This document shows positions 14,121 through 26,636 of a DNA stretch of 64,000 nucleotides, in pieces. A program made the translations under genes and the position numbers. The notes under the pieces are model-generated. The model did not search any database and was not told the origin of the DNA. It worked only from the letters and a program-made list of their open reading frames with translations. This DNA is from Amoebidium appalachense (Eukaryota; Ichthyosporea): positions 9,176,001 to 9,240,000 of the forward strand of contig CAVNZM010000010.1 of assembly GCA_963693365.1 (NCBI GenBank), given 5' to 3'. The first letter of the stretch is position 1, and each line of letters opens with the position of its first letter.

Positions 14121-15017
14121 ATTAAGGAGGTGAAGAACGGCCGCACTGCCACACGATGCGCAATTAAGGGGTGGAAAAAGCAGTTAATGCAGCCACACAC
14201 TGTCAGGCACACACGGAGGGATCGAGAGAGTAAAGATGGGGTCTCAGCACGCACCTCCGCAACCCTGCTTGCCCTCAGCTCGGGGTCTCGACTGCCCACG
14301 TGCTCCACCTCCAGCAGCAGCGCCTGCCATATATGGGCATGTCAGGCCACGTGGACATCATGTGTGGTCATGGTCAGGTATTGAAAATACCAAATATGGG
14401 CATGTCAGGCCACGTGAATGCCATATATGTGCATGGTAGGGCATTGGGAATACCAAATATACGCAGGGTCAGGTATTGGCAATGCCAAATATGGGCACAG
14501 TTCTTCTAGAATGGCAGCCACTGACCGTGAATGTTTTCTCCCTCTCAGCCAGGTCCTCCTTGGGGTAGCGCGGTCGAACACGCGGTATCTGGCTCTGCAT
14601 TGCACACAGGTCAGGGCTTTTGTTGTTGGGGGGGGTGGAGGGAGGCAAGAGAGAGGTGATGAGGGGAAACAGAAAAAAGCAAAAGAGATACCTGAGAGGG
14701 GAGGAAGGGAGGCAGAGAGTGCCCGGAGGGCAAGCACAGAGACATATATTGAAGGCGGGAAAAAGGGAAAGAGAGAGTTCAGAACGGAAGGAAAGAGGCA
14801 AGGTGAGTCCAAGGAAGAAAGGGAGACACAAAGAGGCTCAGGAAGGGAGGCAAAGAGAAAGACCTTAAAATGGGAAGCAAGGAAAAGGAGAGAGCGCAGA
14901 CGGGGAGAGAATGGGAGGGGCAATACCTGGACGGACACGACTCTGGAGAGGTGGGCAAACACCTGCACACAGTCCTCCTTGGTTTCTTGTGTCTCCCGCT
15001 GCCGCAGCAGTTCAGAC

Positions 15018-15101
<84 letters not shown>

Positions 15102-17869
15102 TGAGCACCCGAATTCACAAGAGTGCATGTAGAAGGCGGATGCAGGCAGTGAGCGCACCCGTGCAGGCAGTGAGCGCACCCATGCAGCAGTGAGTACCTT
15201 GTAGAAGTCCTCCTCCTGTATGGCATTGGACACCTCCGCCTTCCACACCATCCGCATGACGTCTGCACCCCAACCTCATCTCTCAGCCACCCTCCCTTTC
15301 CCCATGCCCCATCAACACAACATCAACACCTCAGCCATCAGGCCTCAGCCCACACTTCGTTCCATCAATGCAGACACACGCTGGGCATCTCTCCGTCACT
15401 ATTTGTCCACCCCCCCCTCCGCCTCCCTCCTCCTCTCTGATATTGCTTTCATTACACAATAACAACCGAGCAGGGGGGGTGGGGGGTGTACACGGACCTT
15501 CCATGGCTTCGAAGCGCTGCTGTAGCTCGTTGCCTCGCAACCGGCACTCCTCCAATAGCTGTGTGCCTGGATTACAAGATTAGTCTCATATGGTGCCCTT
15601 ATTCTCTAGAATGTGGCTGTGTGTACATGCATGTGCAGTACGTGCAGCATGTATGTGTATGTGTGTGCGCCTATCTATGTGCACATGGACGAACCGTGCA
15701 GCACGCACTGTGTGCATACACGCGCACATAGTGTGCCGCATGTGATTATTTGTGCATGCACACGCACGTACCGTGTCGCACGTGTGTGTGCATATACGTG
15801 CTCGTACCATGTCACACGTGTGTGTGCATATACATGCTCGTGCCATGTCACACGTGTGTGTGCATATACATGCTCGTACCATGTCACACGTGTGTGTGCA
15901 TACACGTGCCCGTACCGTGCTGCATGGCCTGACCCAGTGGCTGTGTGCGAATGACCAGTGTCTCTCTAGCTGCCTCAGCTATTAATAGCCCCAGCCTGTC
16001 TAGTCTGGCCTCCAGGGCCCTTCGTGTGCTCTGGTAGTCGGCTTGCTGTGGCCGAGCCAGTCAGCACGTGCTCACCAAACTGCAACCAAGACACAAACAC
16101 ACCCCAAATGCCCCCATGGCCCATCAAACCATCAAACAAAAGGATTCAACACGACCCCTCCCCCCCGCCCCCCCTCCCCCCCAGGGCAGTAAGCCCAACC
16201 TCAACCCAACCCTCTCTTCACCCCAATGAAAAAGCCTCTCACCTCCTCGTCCCCCTTGGCATCCCTTGAACCCCCCCCCCCCCCCCCTCTCTCCCCCTCT
16301 GGTAACTCCCCCCCCCCCCCCCCCACCAGACCCACCACAACACCTTGCCCATCCCACCCCCTTTTCTACTCACCACTCACCGAGCCCCCTCCATCTTCCC
16401 CCCCTCCCCGCCCCCTCCCCCGCACCCACCCACCCACACACCATAGACTGCATGGCCAGTCTCTTGTGGCTGATGTCGCTGACGTGGCTGCTGTGTTCCC
16501 TACACACCTCCATGATGCCTTCTATGGCCGCAATAAATAGACCCTCTGCAGGTAGCATGGTCAAAGGTGGGCACGTGGTTGTGTCTTGTGCTGGTGATGG
16601 GTGAGATCTTATGTGCATGATGGGTATTGGTGGTGGTGGTGGGCGCATGGGGTAGTGGCAAATAAATGAGGGCATAGCAGTAGATACAGGTGGGAGAGTG
16701 TCGTGTGGATGGATATGCATTGGGATAGCGCCATGTGGCTACATGGTGGGGCAGTGTTGTGCGGATCGAGATTAAGCTAGTAATGTGTAGATATGTCAAG
16801 AAAGTATTGTGTGGATACATGACAAGAGTGTTTGTGGATATATAACGAGAGTGTTGAGTGAATACACAATCAAAGAGCATAGTGTGGTGTGATATATACT
16901 GGGATAGTGTTGTGTGGATCAACCATGAATAGCTCATGCGAATATAAAGGTGCTGTGTTGTGATGCAACAGGACAGTGTTGTGTGAACCCCAAAATGGGA
17001 TGTTGTTGTTTGGATTTGCGTAGGGATACTGTTGCGTGGATATCATACTCTGTTGATACACAGTGGGATAGTAGTGTGGATATACAGCAGCATGGTGGTG
17101 TGGATATACACTGGCATGGTAGTGTGTGGGTATGCATAGGAATACTGTTTTGGGGATAACGAATGGAATATGATGCCGTGTGGATATACAGTGAGATAGT
17201 AAGGTGTGAATATACAGTGAGATATTAGGGTGGGGATATACAGTGAGATATTAGGGTGTGAATATACAGTAAGATATTAGGGTGTGTATATACAGTGAGA
17301 TATTAGGGTGTGAATATACAGTAAGATATTAGGGTGTGGATATACAGTGAGATATTAGGGTGTGAATATACACTGAGATATTAGGGTGTGGATATACAGT
17401 GAGATATTAGGGTGTGAATATACAGTGAGATATTAGGGTGTGAATATACAGTGAGATATTAGGGTGTGGATATACGGTGAGATAGTAGTGTGTGGATATA
17501 CAGTAGCAAGATAGTGTGTGGATATACAGTAGCATAGTAGTGTGTGGATATACAGTAGCAAGGTAGTGTGTAGATATACAGTAGCATAGTAGTGTGTGGA
17601 TATACAGTAGCATAGTAGTGTGCAGATATACGGTGTGATAGTAGTGTGTGGATATACAAGGGCAGTGGGGCCACGTACGCAACTCCATCAGCACGTCCTG
17701 TGCCGTCACCCTCAAGCCCTCCCACTCGTACCGCACAGACCGCACCTCAGCAAGCAGCAGCGCCGCATGCTGCCGCCGCCCAGCAGACGAGAGTTGGCGC
17801 TGCAGACTGCATATGTGGTGAGTGTGTGTGCACACACACTGACACCGACACCTCAACCTCACCTACACG

Positions 17870-17947
<78 letters not shown>

Positions 17948-18063
17948 GACAGGCATGTGCGTGCACACACACACGCACGGGCCCACGCACACGCACGCGC
18001 GCGCGCGCACACGCTCGTACACACACACACACAACCCCATATAAACTCACCCTCCCTCCCCAG

Positions 18064-18094
<31 letters not shown>

Positions 18095-18601
18095 TTTCTC
18101 TCTCCCACACACACCCAAAGCAAAACCCACAAACACACATAGACACCCACACTCACACACACACACACACTAAACACAAATTACACGAACCTTTTTTTCG
18201 TCTCCCTCCCCCCCCCCCCCCCCCCCACCCACCCACCACCACCCCCTCCCCCCACCCCTTCCCCAATCCCTTCGTCTCCCCCCTCCCTCCCTGCCCCCCC
18301 CCCCTCCCCCCCCCCCCCCCCCCCCCCCCCCCACCTTGTTGCCGACACAGACTGTATGCTGCGTCTCCTCTCTGCAGGGGCCTCCGACAGGGTGTCCAAC
18401 AGGTCATCCCCCTGGACTGATCCCCCTAGGTCCTGCACCGCCTCATCCACTCGGTCTGCCCATAGCCAATCAGCACCCCTGCCCAACCATACGGCCCTAA
18501 CACGTGCCCTGCACCACAGCAGGAGCGCACAACAGTAGGAAAACACCACAGGCACACACAACATGCACACACAACAGGTACACACACACACACACACACA
18601 G

Positions 18602-18632
<31 letters not shown>

Positions 18633-19224
18633 CACACACACAGGGGCCGCATGCCTGTGATTGCCACCAGGCGGGACTGGATCTGTGTGTTGGTGAGTTT
18701 TGACGACCCTGCAGGGTGCAGCAGCAGCAGAGAGTTCTCCCCAACCTCCTGGGGGGATCAGAGAGGGTGTGGGTGTGGGCACGTGCGCGCTGCAGCACAC
18801 ATGCATCGGACCTACGTGCACGTGCATGCATGCATCGGTGTGTGCGTAAGAGTGAATGTGCCTGCACGTGTCTGCTGCAGGCAGTGTGGCAGGTAGCTTT
18901 GTGCTGGATTATGTATTGTGTGCTGCAGGTAGCCGTGTGCTAAAATACATGCGCGGGCATGTGCATGCAGCACAACCATCATCTTCTGCTCTACCCAAGA
19001 AGAAAAGAGGGCCACAACCCATAAGCAGGCCATATGGTGCCATCACTTCCAGCCGCTGCCAAACAACATGCAGCCAAAACAAAAATATATCCCCACCGGC
19101 CCCCGGCCCTTCCCCCCCCTCCCTCCCCACCCGCCACCCTCCTGGGCCTCCCCTCCCCCTCCAACCCTCCCCCTTTCAACCCCTCCCCCTCCCCTCAACC
19201 ACCGGTGAGAGGGGAGGAGGGAGT

Positions 19225-19273
<49 letters not shown>

Positions 19274-19593
19274 GAGGGGAGGGAAGGGGGGAAGGAAGTG
19301 GAGGCGGGGGAAGCTGCAAGACAGAATGAGGGAAAGAGAGCAGGGAAAAGAGGGAGCGAGAGCAAGCGAAGCGGAGGGGGTGGGGGTGTGAAGGGGAGAC
19401 GGACGGATAACGACAGGGTTGGAGGAAGGGTGGGTCGGGAGAGAGGCAGAGAAAGAGGTTGGGGTTTGTGTGTGTGTGTGCGGGCGCAAGCGAGGGCGTG
19501 CTTGTGTAAATATGTTTGTGTGTGTGCGGAAAAATTATGTGTGCGTGTGTGTGCGTGCGGGCGCGCGTGCGTGTGCGTGTGTGTATGTATATC

Positions 19594-19644
<51 letters not shown>

Positions 19645-20850
19645 CGCGCGCGAGCACGCGCACGTGTACCCCTCAAAAAAAAAAAAAAAGTGGTGGTAGC
19701 AGTGGTATTAGGGCCAGTGCCCGTATGGGGGGCTGTACCGCGGCATCCTCCAGCAGATAGAACAGGTCCGGGCGCTTTGGGTGGCACAGGCTCAGCACCA
19801 GGTCGGGGCCCAGCGTGTCGGCAAAGGCCAGCAGCGTGCCCAGCGCATACACGTCCACACAGTGCGCACGCAGGCTGGCCACGCTGCACGGCCCCACGTA
19901 GGACGTGCGCCGTGTGCGCGCACCGTAGCGCACAAACAGCCGCCGGATATGCACTGCTCATAGGGTCAGTCGGGAGGGAGAAGCTGTGCTCGTGCACTGG
20001 TGGGGGTGTAAGGGGTGCGGCATGCAGGTCTGCTTGCGTGTGTGTCTCCTATGTGGAGCAGGGCTGATGCAGTGGTTGTGCATGGGCCTGCACAAGTGTC
20101 CCTGACCTGTCTGCTAATCTGCTGTAGAGCTATTCCCTCTCCCAGCGCTTTGCACATGCATACGTGTTGCTCGTGCGTGCGATCGCGGAAGCGAATGTGC
20201 CAGTGTGCGCGCTGGCGAACACGGGTTTGCGATGTGAATGGGTGTGTGCTTGAAGTGCACATGGGGGTTTACGCTGTTTTTTATGTGTCTGCTGGCCAGT
20301 TTGCATGTGCATGTGCAGCCCAAATGGTAAACGCTAGGTTTGTCTCTTTCTTCTATATACCCGTCTGTGCTCCCCACATGTACCAAGGCTGTGAGCACAC
20401 CACAGGTAGCGGGGTGAAAGTGCACACCTTGTTTGCCTCTTGTGCATGTATGAGCAAATTGTCGAGCTAGAAGCGTGCAGCATCCTAATCAGGGTGTGCT
20501 TGTGCACGTGATGCTTTGCATCTCCTTGCGTGCAGGTGCGTGCACAGCTGTGTGCCTGTGTGCGCATATCCACACCGGGGGTCGCCACAGCACGTACCCT
20601 CAGGGGGGGAGCCAGGGGGTCTTCAGGCAGGTTCAAACTGGTCTGCCGCGTGGGCCGCGCCCGCAGAGTCCTTGGGCCGACCGGCATGGTGGGCACCCTC
20701 CTCCGTCGAGGCAGGCACACACAGCGTGCTGTACGTGCGAGTAGGGCCTCCGCTGGGGGAGGCTTGAGCTGTGCCGCTGAGTCATGACAAGTTGCCCGAG
20801 TTTCTCCCCGACGGAGGCACTCAAGGGACTCGCGGACCGCCTCACGGTAT
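13738..20850 (-). CDS. Coiled-coil-rich protein of unknown function, many exons
   Basis: Thirteen - strand exons join in phase without a stop until TAG at 13738-13740: 19953-19739, 18748-18642, 18478-18335, 17806-17679, 16545-16442, 16045-15916, 15566-15498, 15262-15198, 15016-14927, 14594-14526, 14323-14255, 13984-13927, 13817-13738 (about 442 aa). Donors are mostly GTACGN or GTGNGN and acceptors are CAG. Less certain upstream exons lie near 20213-20112 and 20850-20600. Segments such as [38 protein letters not shown] and [18 protein letters not shown] look like heptad coiled coils. The N-terminal part contains [19 protein letters not shown] and [12 protein letters not shown], faintly kinase- or ubiquitin-like, but no catalytic motif is present. 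The C-terminus is CGYYPGL. I do not assign a function. The perfect phase chain is strong evidence that it is real. Confidence 0.72.
14041..14118. repeat. (GT)n into poly-G, about 60 G
   Basis: One of the longest pure G runs in the window, directly 3' of a short (GT)n. It lies in an intron of the - strand coiled-coil gene, so the transcript would read poly-C then (CA)n. Confidence 0.95.
15020..15097. repeat. (GT)n microsatellite
   Basis: Pure GT of about 39 units lies next to the - strand exon starting at 15016. On the transcript it is (CA)n running into the ATACAG acceptor. Confidence 0.95.
15765..15925. repeat. 36-bp minisatellite, about four copies
   Basis: Units contain CGTACCATGTCACACGTGTG and GTGCATATACATGCT. 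Intronic in the - strand gene, ending at the donor of the exon 16045-15916. Confidence 0.85.
17160..17640. repeat. 26-bp and 24-bp GATATACAGT-type tandem repeats
   Basis: About eleven copies of a 26-bp unit (GATATTAGGGTGTGAATATA...CAGTGA) at 17160-17470, then 24-bp units with GTGTGGATATACAGTAGCAT to 17640. The array continues more degenerately back to about 16680. All of it is intronic in the - strand gene. Confidence 0.9.
17870..18335. repeat. (CA)n and poly-C blocks
   Basis: (CA)n at 17873-17942, poly-C at 18064-18094, and C-rich tracts at 18209-18332. Intronic in the - strand gene, reaching the donor of the exon ending at 18335. Confidence 0.9.
19222..19690. repeat. (GT)n into poly-G; (GT)n; poly-A
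   Basis: (GT)n into poly-G at 19223-19272, (GT)n at 19594-19650 and poly-A at 19675-19689. Intronic in the - strand gene. Confidence 0.88.
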
Positions 20851-21142
20851 CTACAGCTGATTGGAGCGGTACGCACCATTATTACCATATTTGGTGTGCA
20901 ATAAAATCGTGGCTCACTGCATGCGCCGATGATGATGGGTGGGCTTCGAACAGTGTGCTTCGAACACGGATTGCATGTATGAAGCACGGGCCAGGCAGCC
21001 AAGGTGGAAGGAGGGCACTGGCTGCACCCTGCACGCAACAACAGCACTGGGAGCCAAAGATTTTGGAGTGTCACGTGAGTGCTGAGCGATTGGGAAAGGA
21101 ACCGGTCACCCTGCCCGACAGTGTACAGGCGGCACATCGTTA

Positions 21143-21202
21143 GCTAAGGCTTTTTTGATTTGAAACGGGGAGGGGAGTAGTAGTAAGTTGGGGGGTGGTG
21201 GT

Positions 21203-21244
<42 letters not shown>

Positions 21245-22672
21245 GGGGAGGGGGGGCGGGGAGGGAGGGGAGGGGGGGGGGGGGGGAGGGGGGCACCTCC
21301 CCCTCGAAGGCCCCCCCCACCCACCACCCCTCCGCCGGCTGGGGAAGGGGGGGGGGACACACCACCGCCCAGGGGAGGGGGGAGGGGGGGGCTACCCAAA
21401 TATGACTAATATATATATAGTATGTATATTGGACACCAACTTGAAAACATATGGCATTGGCACCTTCTCTACACCCACTAATTGGTATCAATTATCAGGC
21501 CCTGGGTCAAATTGGACCTACTTACTAGCTAGCATCCCCCCCCCCCCCCTCCCCCCCCCCCCCCCCCCCCCCCCCTCCCTCCCTCCCTCCCTCCCTCCCC
21601 CCGGAACGACCGCCGGCCCGTGGGGGCCTCCCCTCTCTACGACCCTTAAGATCTCATACGGAGACCGCAATGGCTGGTTGCTCATGACCACTGATTTTCT
21701 CGACAATGTACAGTAAAGCACCCTTGCACACGCAGGCACGCACACGTGCGCGCACGCTCTCCAATACGCTCATGATCACAGACTGCCGTAGGGTAATATG
21801 CTCTTCCCTGTATAATGATGCGTGCGCGCACACGTGGCACACATTCTGAGTGCCATTTTTCCTCTCTAACTGCTTCCCCTTTAATATTCCCCTCTCCCCC
21901 CCCCCCCCCCTCCCCCCCACCACCACCACCATCACACCACCACCCTCTTTTTTTCGCTCTTTATCCCCCCCCCCCCCCCCCCCCCCTCCGCCTCCCCCCC
22001 CCCCCCCCCTCCCCCCCCCCCCCCCCCCCCGTTATATGTCTGACGCAATTTCATCCGTGCATCATGCGCCATCATGCATGCTCATCATTTGCAATTGAAC
22101 AACCGTTCACACACACACACACACACATATATATTATGGCAAGCCAGACACACATGCCACAAAAGGCACTTGCGCGCATGAAGATTTGGGCCAGAGAATT
22201 TGGGAGCTCTCCCAATCACTGACACACACACACACAACACACGCACACATATGCACACAAACGCACACACAGGCAAACACGCACTGAGACACACATGCAC
22301 AGTGACACCCACACGTGTGCACACACCCTCTTCTCTAGCACACACGTGAACCCATGTAATTTTGCACATGCTAAGCGCATTGCGTCTACACAGCTTGCAC
22401 ATGTGGCACGACGTTTACTTGCACACTGTCAGGCCACCACAGTGATTAGCAGTGCCGAATGCCCACCCACCTTAAGGACACATACACACACGGTCCCACG
22501 TCTACACGGCACAAAAGTTGCAGACACACACTCCCAGTGACATGTTGTGCATGGTAGGTTTACCCTAACTTTGTCAAAATTCGAAGCCCTGGTTAAATTT
22601 TAGGAAGGGAAGAAGACCTAGTACAAACTTTATGTTGGGGATAGTGGTGGAGTGAGAGGGGGGAGGGGAGGG

Positions 22673-22704
<32 letters not shown>

Positions 22705-22775
22705 AAGGCGAGCCTCCCAGAACTTGAGAAGGTACGCAGCTGCGGCCGGCGCGGAGGGTCCCGTTGGATTCCCCG

Positions 22776-22827
<52 letters not shown>

Positions 22828-23066
22828 ACCACCCCACCAAAGAGGTGGGTCCCCCTTCCCCCCGGAGGGGGGGGGGGGGGGGGGGGGGACCCACCACCCC
22901 GGTGGCCAGCTTAGGGAGGGGGGGGGGGGGCACCCATCCCCTCGAGCAGGTGGATCCCCCCCTCCCCCAGGGGGGGGGGGGGGGGGGGGGGACCCACCAC
23001 CAGGGGGGACCTCAATACTTACTACTGCCCATCCCCCCATTTCAAATTCAAAAATGCCTAAGCTCT
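21143..23066. mobile_element. Possible inverted-repeat-bounded element or G-rich island
   Basis: The ends are imperfect inverted repeats. Reading inward on opposite strands, both carry ACTTACTACT, a C-rich spacer, TTTCAAAT, CAAAAA and a GCCT/AGCT block (left 21143-21190 on the - strand, right 23015-23066 on the + strand). Between them are poly-G at 21203-21290, poly-C at 21537-21600 and 21896-22030, unique AT-richer sequence, and four poly-G tracts at 22676-22990 separated by near-identical GGACCCACCACC-type words. No transposase is visible. It may be an element, or a duplicated and inverted fragment. Confidence 0.4.
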
Positions 23067-23980
23067 AACTAGCTAACTTATTACGGTGTACATTCATGAG
23101 TGCTTTGCTGTGGTCTATGAGCAGATGTTTCAAGTCCATGTGGTTTTGAATTTGCCTTGCTGCATTACGTATGAGGGCGTGCTTGACATTGTGCACGTGT
23201 TCGTAGACATGGCCATGGTGCGGTAGTGCACGTGCGTGAGTTCGTCCTCGCACATTCGTCCGGCATGGTGCACAGCTCAGACAGCACCCATAGTAATGCC
23301 GCACATGCACCCCATGGCATGTACACACACAACAGACATACGTTGAACAAAAATGCATGAAAGATGTCGTGCTATGCATATACCACTGGGCCAGGCAAAC
23401 CTGCATGAAGCTCCCAGTGGCTTAATTAGCAATGATGATGAGTAATAAACCATATCATTCGATTGTAAAAAATTAAGAAACCGCTGAAATCTTTCCAAGC
23501 ACACAAAGATAAACCTTGCACACACATGTGTAAAAATATGCGCATACGCTTCGACACACTCTCAGCCAGACTCTAATAATTCGTACCTACAGGCTATCAC
23601 ACGTGACCACGTACTGGTAGGTCGCATTACGGGAAAGCGTGGAAGGCATACGAGAGGAGGGAACGTACAGGAGGTCTGAAACTGAGTTTCTTTTTTTGCA
23701 TTCGTGTGAAGTAAAGGAAGCCTACCAGCTGCCCTCGTGTCATTCAACCAGCTAAGATCATTCGGCACACACTAAGGTTCGTACTGCTGGTCAGAGACTA
23801 TGCCTCTGCACATACGAACAGAACCCGGCCAGGGGCATATCGATATCATTCAAGGATATTGCCTAATGCCTACACGAACAGAACAACTATCTACACTGCC
23901 GCTGCCAAGTGCACAGGAAGCACAACAGCAGGCATTAATCATGTACACTAGGGTTTGGAGAGAATTAGTATGTACTAGCG
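23067..23980. other. Spacer, nothing recognised
   Basis: Mixed-composition sequence downstream of the C2H2 gene's stop. It has no long repeat and I recognise no gene or RNA. Confidence 0.4.
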
Positions 23981-25510
23981 CTACAGATGCACGTGATTGG
24001 CCACGTCTGCCACGACGTGCTGATGCTGGGGCTCGATCAATGCCTTCAGCTCGCTAAAAATAGTCTCCAGCTCGAGTGCATCCAGGCCCTCCACTCCGTC
24101 CAGCCACTGCATGCCCCCGCCCTGCCCTGCGGCCCCAAGCAGCTGCAGAGGGTCGTCGCCTAGCAACAGGTCATCGCCCAACAGCATGGTGTCGTCCAGA
24201 GAGGGCGACAGCAGCATGGAAAACACAGAGTCGCTGGTCATGGGGGTGGCCGTGCCCGGGTGGGCCGCCAGCCGGGGAGGCACCGAGGACGTGAAGGAGT
24301 CGGGGCTGTATGTGTGCAGCAGGTCGATGGGCAGCGTGTCGGCCCTGGCCAGCACAGAGTGGGCCGAGGAGGAGGACGAGGGCATGATGGATGCTGTCGG
24401 TAGCCGGGCGGCCGTCAGCGCACTCTCTGACTTGGAGCGGTGGCTGCGTACCTTGCGCACGGGGGTGGGGTGGCTGTGTGGTGAGTCAGACTGGGGGCTT
24501 GCTGGTGCCGACTGTGTGTCTTTGCTGCTGGGTGCACGTGCACTGGCTAGCATCTCCCCGTCGTGCTTAAGGCGTATGTGGGTGGCCAGAGACGAGCGTG
24601 TGGCATACCTGCACGGTGGGGCATCAGTAAGCATGCGGGCAGCATGGTGCGAGCAGTTGTTAACTAAAGCAAGAGGCAGTGGATATTCTGAATGCTGAGA
24701 TAACAGCTGTTGGCAAAAATACAAATGTATTTTCGCATGTAATAGTGACCGGTTTCGGGCACGAGAGATAAATCTCCAGTAACAACATGGCCAGATTGAG
24801 TAGTGAGTCTCTGCGCATGTTGCCATCTGGCGTGCACATAGCCTGCTGGCACTAATAATAATTGGCCAGCTATCTGCTACCTGCTCGAGATCTATCATAG
24901 TATGCATGAAAACATTATGACCGCGGGCTTTTGGTTAACCCCATTTCACAATGTCGAACATCTACAGAGAAGATATTTGAGGGGGAGAGTAACGGTAGTG
25001 GGCTAAAAGGTGTTGGTCAGTCGCGAAGGGAAGCCTTTGTAAACACAGCAACCGGGGAGGTTGGAAGAGGGAAAGGAGAAAACTCTGGGAGCTCGGAGAC
25101 TTTTGGCGGTGAATCCGGAGAAGCAGCCGTGCTCCTTGGGGGCAAGGGGTGGGGGTGGGGGGGGGGGGGGGGGGGGGGGGGGAAGGGGGAGGAGGGGACA
25201 GTAGGGGGGGAACAAACCTGCGGGGACAGGAGTCGTGGGGGCAGCCGTAGTCTCTATTGAGCTCCTTGAAGGTGCGGCGGCGGCCGATGCGTGAGCCCGT
25301 GCGATGCTGGTTGGGGGCCACATAGAAGGCCATCTGCTTGCCCACCATGCGGTTGCTGCCGGCCTCGACCATGGGCAGCTCCTGCACCATGCAAGTCATG
25401 CTGAACTTGCCCGCCTCAGACCCTGCCCCTTTCCCCACGGTCGGCGCCGGTGCCGGCGGCCAGAGTGGCGCAATGGCTAGCGGCGTGTGGGTGGGCCGTA
25501 CACTACACAT
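23981..25510 (-). CDS. Single C2H2 zinc-finger protein, putative transcription factor
   Basis: Two - strand exons: 25510-25218 (ATG, donor GTTTGT) and 24608-23981 (acceptor GTGCAG, stop TAG), 306 aa. The phase-2 junction falls inside one C2H2 finger. Exon 1 ends with the C-x4-C half (CPHDSCPRR) and exon 2 starts with YATRSSLATHIRLKH, giving C-x4-C-x12-H-x4-H. Ahead of the finger is a basic stretch (GSRIGRRRTFKELNRD). Behind it comes a Ser/Pro-rich linker with SHRSKSESAL, then an acidic, leucine-rich tail (SLDDTMLLGDDLLLGDDP and LDALELETIFSEL) that resembles an activation domain. A nuclear DNA-binding role is inferred from the finger and basic patch. A poly-G tract (25159-25182) lies in the intron. 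A TTG codon upstream is in frame, but 25510 is the first ATG. Confidence 0.85.
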
Positions 25511-25909
25511 GGTGCCCGCATGAATGCAAGCCTCGCGATCGTGCTGCAATGTATTCAAAAAGGCCCCAAATGTTTAGCTGACTTCCCTTTGCACGGGACT
25601 GTTTGCAAGACTCTGTCTATTGCTGTTGATGATACGCTGTAATGTGTGTACATGTGTACCACTGTTATGGGGTATGCAATGATTAGGTGCTAACATGTAT
25701 ATTAGTGCTGTATAAAGATTAAGTGGTACAAGATTTCAGATACTATCCCTATCGCAGCACATATGCTTCGGATCCGCTATTACCGTAGTCAAGCATAATT
25801 CATGTACAGAACCCAGCTTCTTTCAAAGACAACTATGAGCCGCAGCAGGGTATATAATAGTGTGTGCCTTTTACAACTGTCTGCTGACAACAGCTATTGT
25901 TGGTAGCGC
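25511..25909. other. Divergent intergenic region
   Basis: About 400 bases between the ATG of the - strand C2H2 gene and a + strand ATG at 25910. It contains TATATAA at 25851-25857 facing right. No TATA-like box is seen for the C2H2 gene. Confidence 0.35.
25851..25857 (+). promoter_or_regulatory. TATA-like box
   Basis: TATATAA, about 57 bases before the ATG at 25910. The spacing matches the TATAAGG boxes of the two secreted-protein genes. Confidence 0.35.
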
Positions 25910-26098
25910 ATGGCGGCGTCAACTGGCGAGCGAGACTCATCTGCCGGCTGGCGCATTTTATATGAGTGCGTGCCAAAGCCCGAGACTTGTTTTGATTGGT
26001 GGCTCACGAAAGCCAGACTGAACACGAGGGATCGTCAGGGCTCGAACGGTAGACGAAGTGATGACGATGTCATACAGGACCCACACGGGCTTTGCTAA
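25910..26098 (+). CDS. Short hypothetical protein or first exon, 62 codons
   Basis: An ATG at 25910, 57 bases downstream of a TATATAA, opens a 62-codon frame ending in TAA. The composition is ordinary (MAASTGERDSSAGWR, then Trp- and Arg-containing sequence and DDDVIQDPHGLC). No family is recognised. Support comes from the promoter spacing and lack of repeats. An antisense frame of 117 codons overlaps and cannot be excluded. Confidence 0.3.
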   Translation: MAASTGERDSSAGWRILYECVPKPETCFDWWLTKARLNTRDRQGSNGRRSDDDVIQDPHGLC

Positions 26099-26636
26099 AT
26101 ATTCTCCGATGCACATAAAGAAAAAAAGAAAAGAACACATATAATAACTGAATTTTTTCCTTTGCGTCTCCCTCTCTTTGCTCGAACCTCGCTCCTGGCG
26201 TCTAAGCCTGGTCAAGCCCCGCAGACGGCGATCGCGAGCACACTGAGCAAGCATGACGAAATTATTCTGTAGACCCGGTGCGCCTATTTGATTGGCTTTT
26301 AAAGCATCCAATCAACATTGCTTCTGGCTTTACAACATTCCATTTTCATCACGCGTCTCTCTTATTGGTCCTCTTTCGGGCTTTCGGGGGTGGTTCCTGT
26401 CCAGCCAATTACGCAGGGCCGGCAGGAAAACAATTCAAAACATCATCTTTCTAATTATTTAGGCTGAGGGCCTGAGGCGTGATGCTCTTCAGTGGTTTGC
26501 AGCGTGGCAGTAAGTACCTTATAAAGGTAGTAGAAACAAATCGCATCCCTGTCACGCAGCATTTTCAACATGCACGCTTGCTCTTTGCGGGTGGCCCAGT
26601 ATCACTGCTGCAATTATGGTGCCGCTCGATTGTGCT

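Noticed and set aside
19739-20213. Protein-kinase domain in the N-terminal part of the - strand coiled-coil gene
   Set aside because: VDVYALG resembles kinase subdomain IX, but no glycine loop, catalytic HRD or DFG motif was found in the neighbouring exons.
25745-25790. U6 snRNA-like GCAGCACATATGCTTCGG
   Set aside because: The similarity is limited to a few bases in the wrong order; no U6 body or T-run terminator follows.
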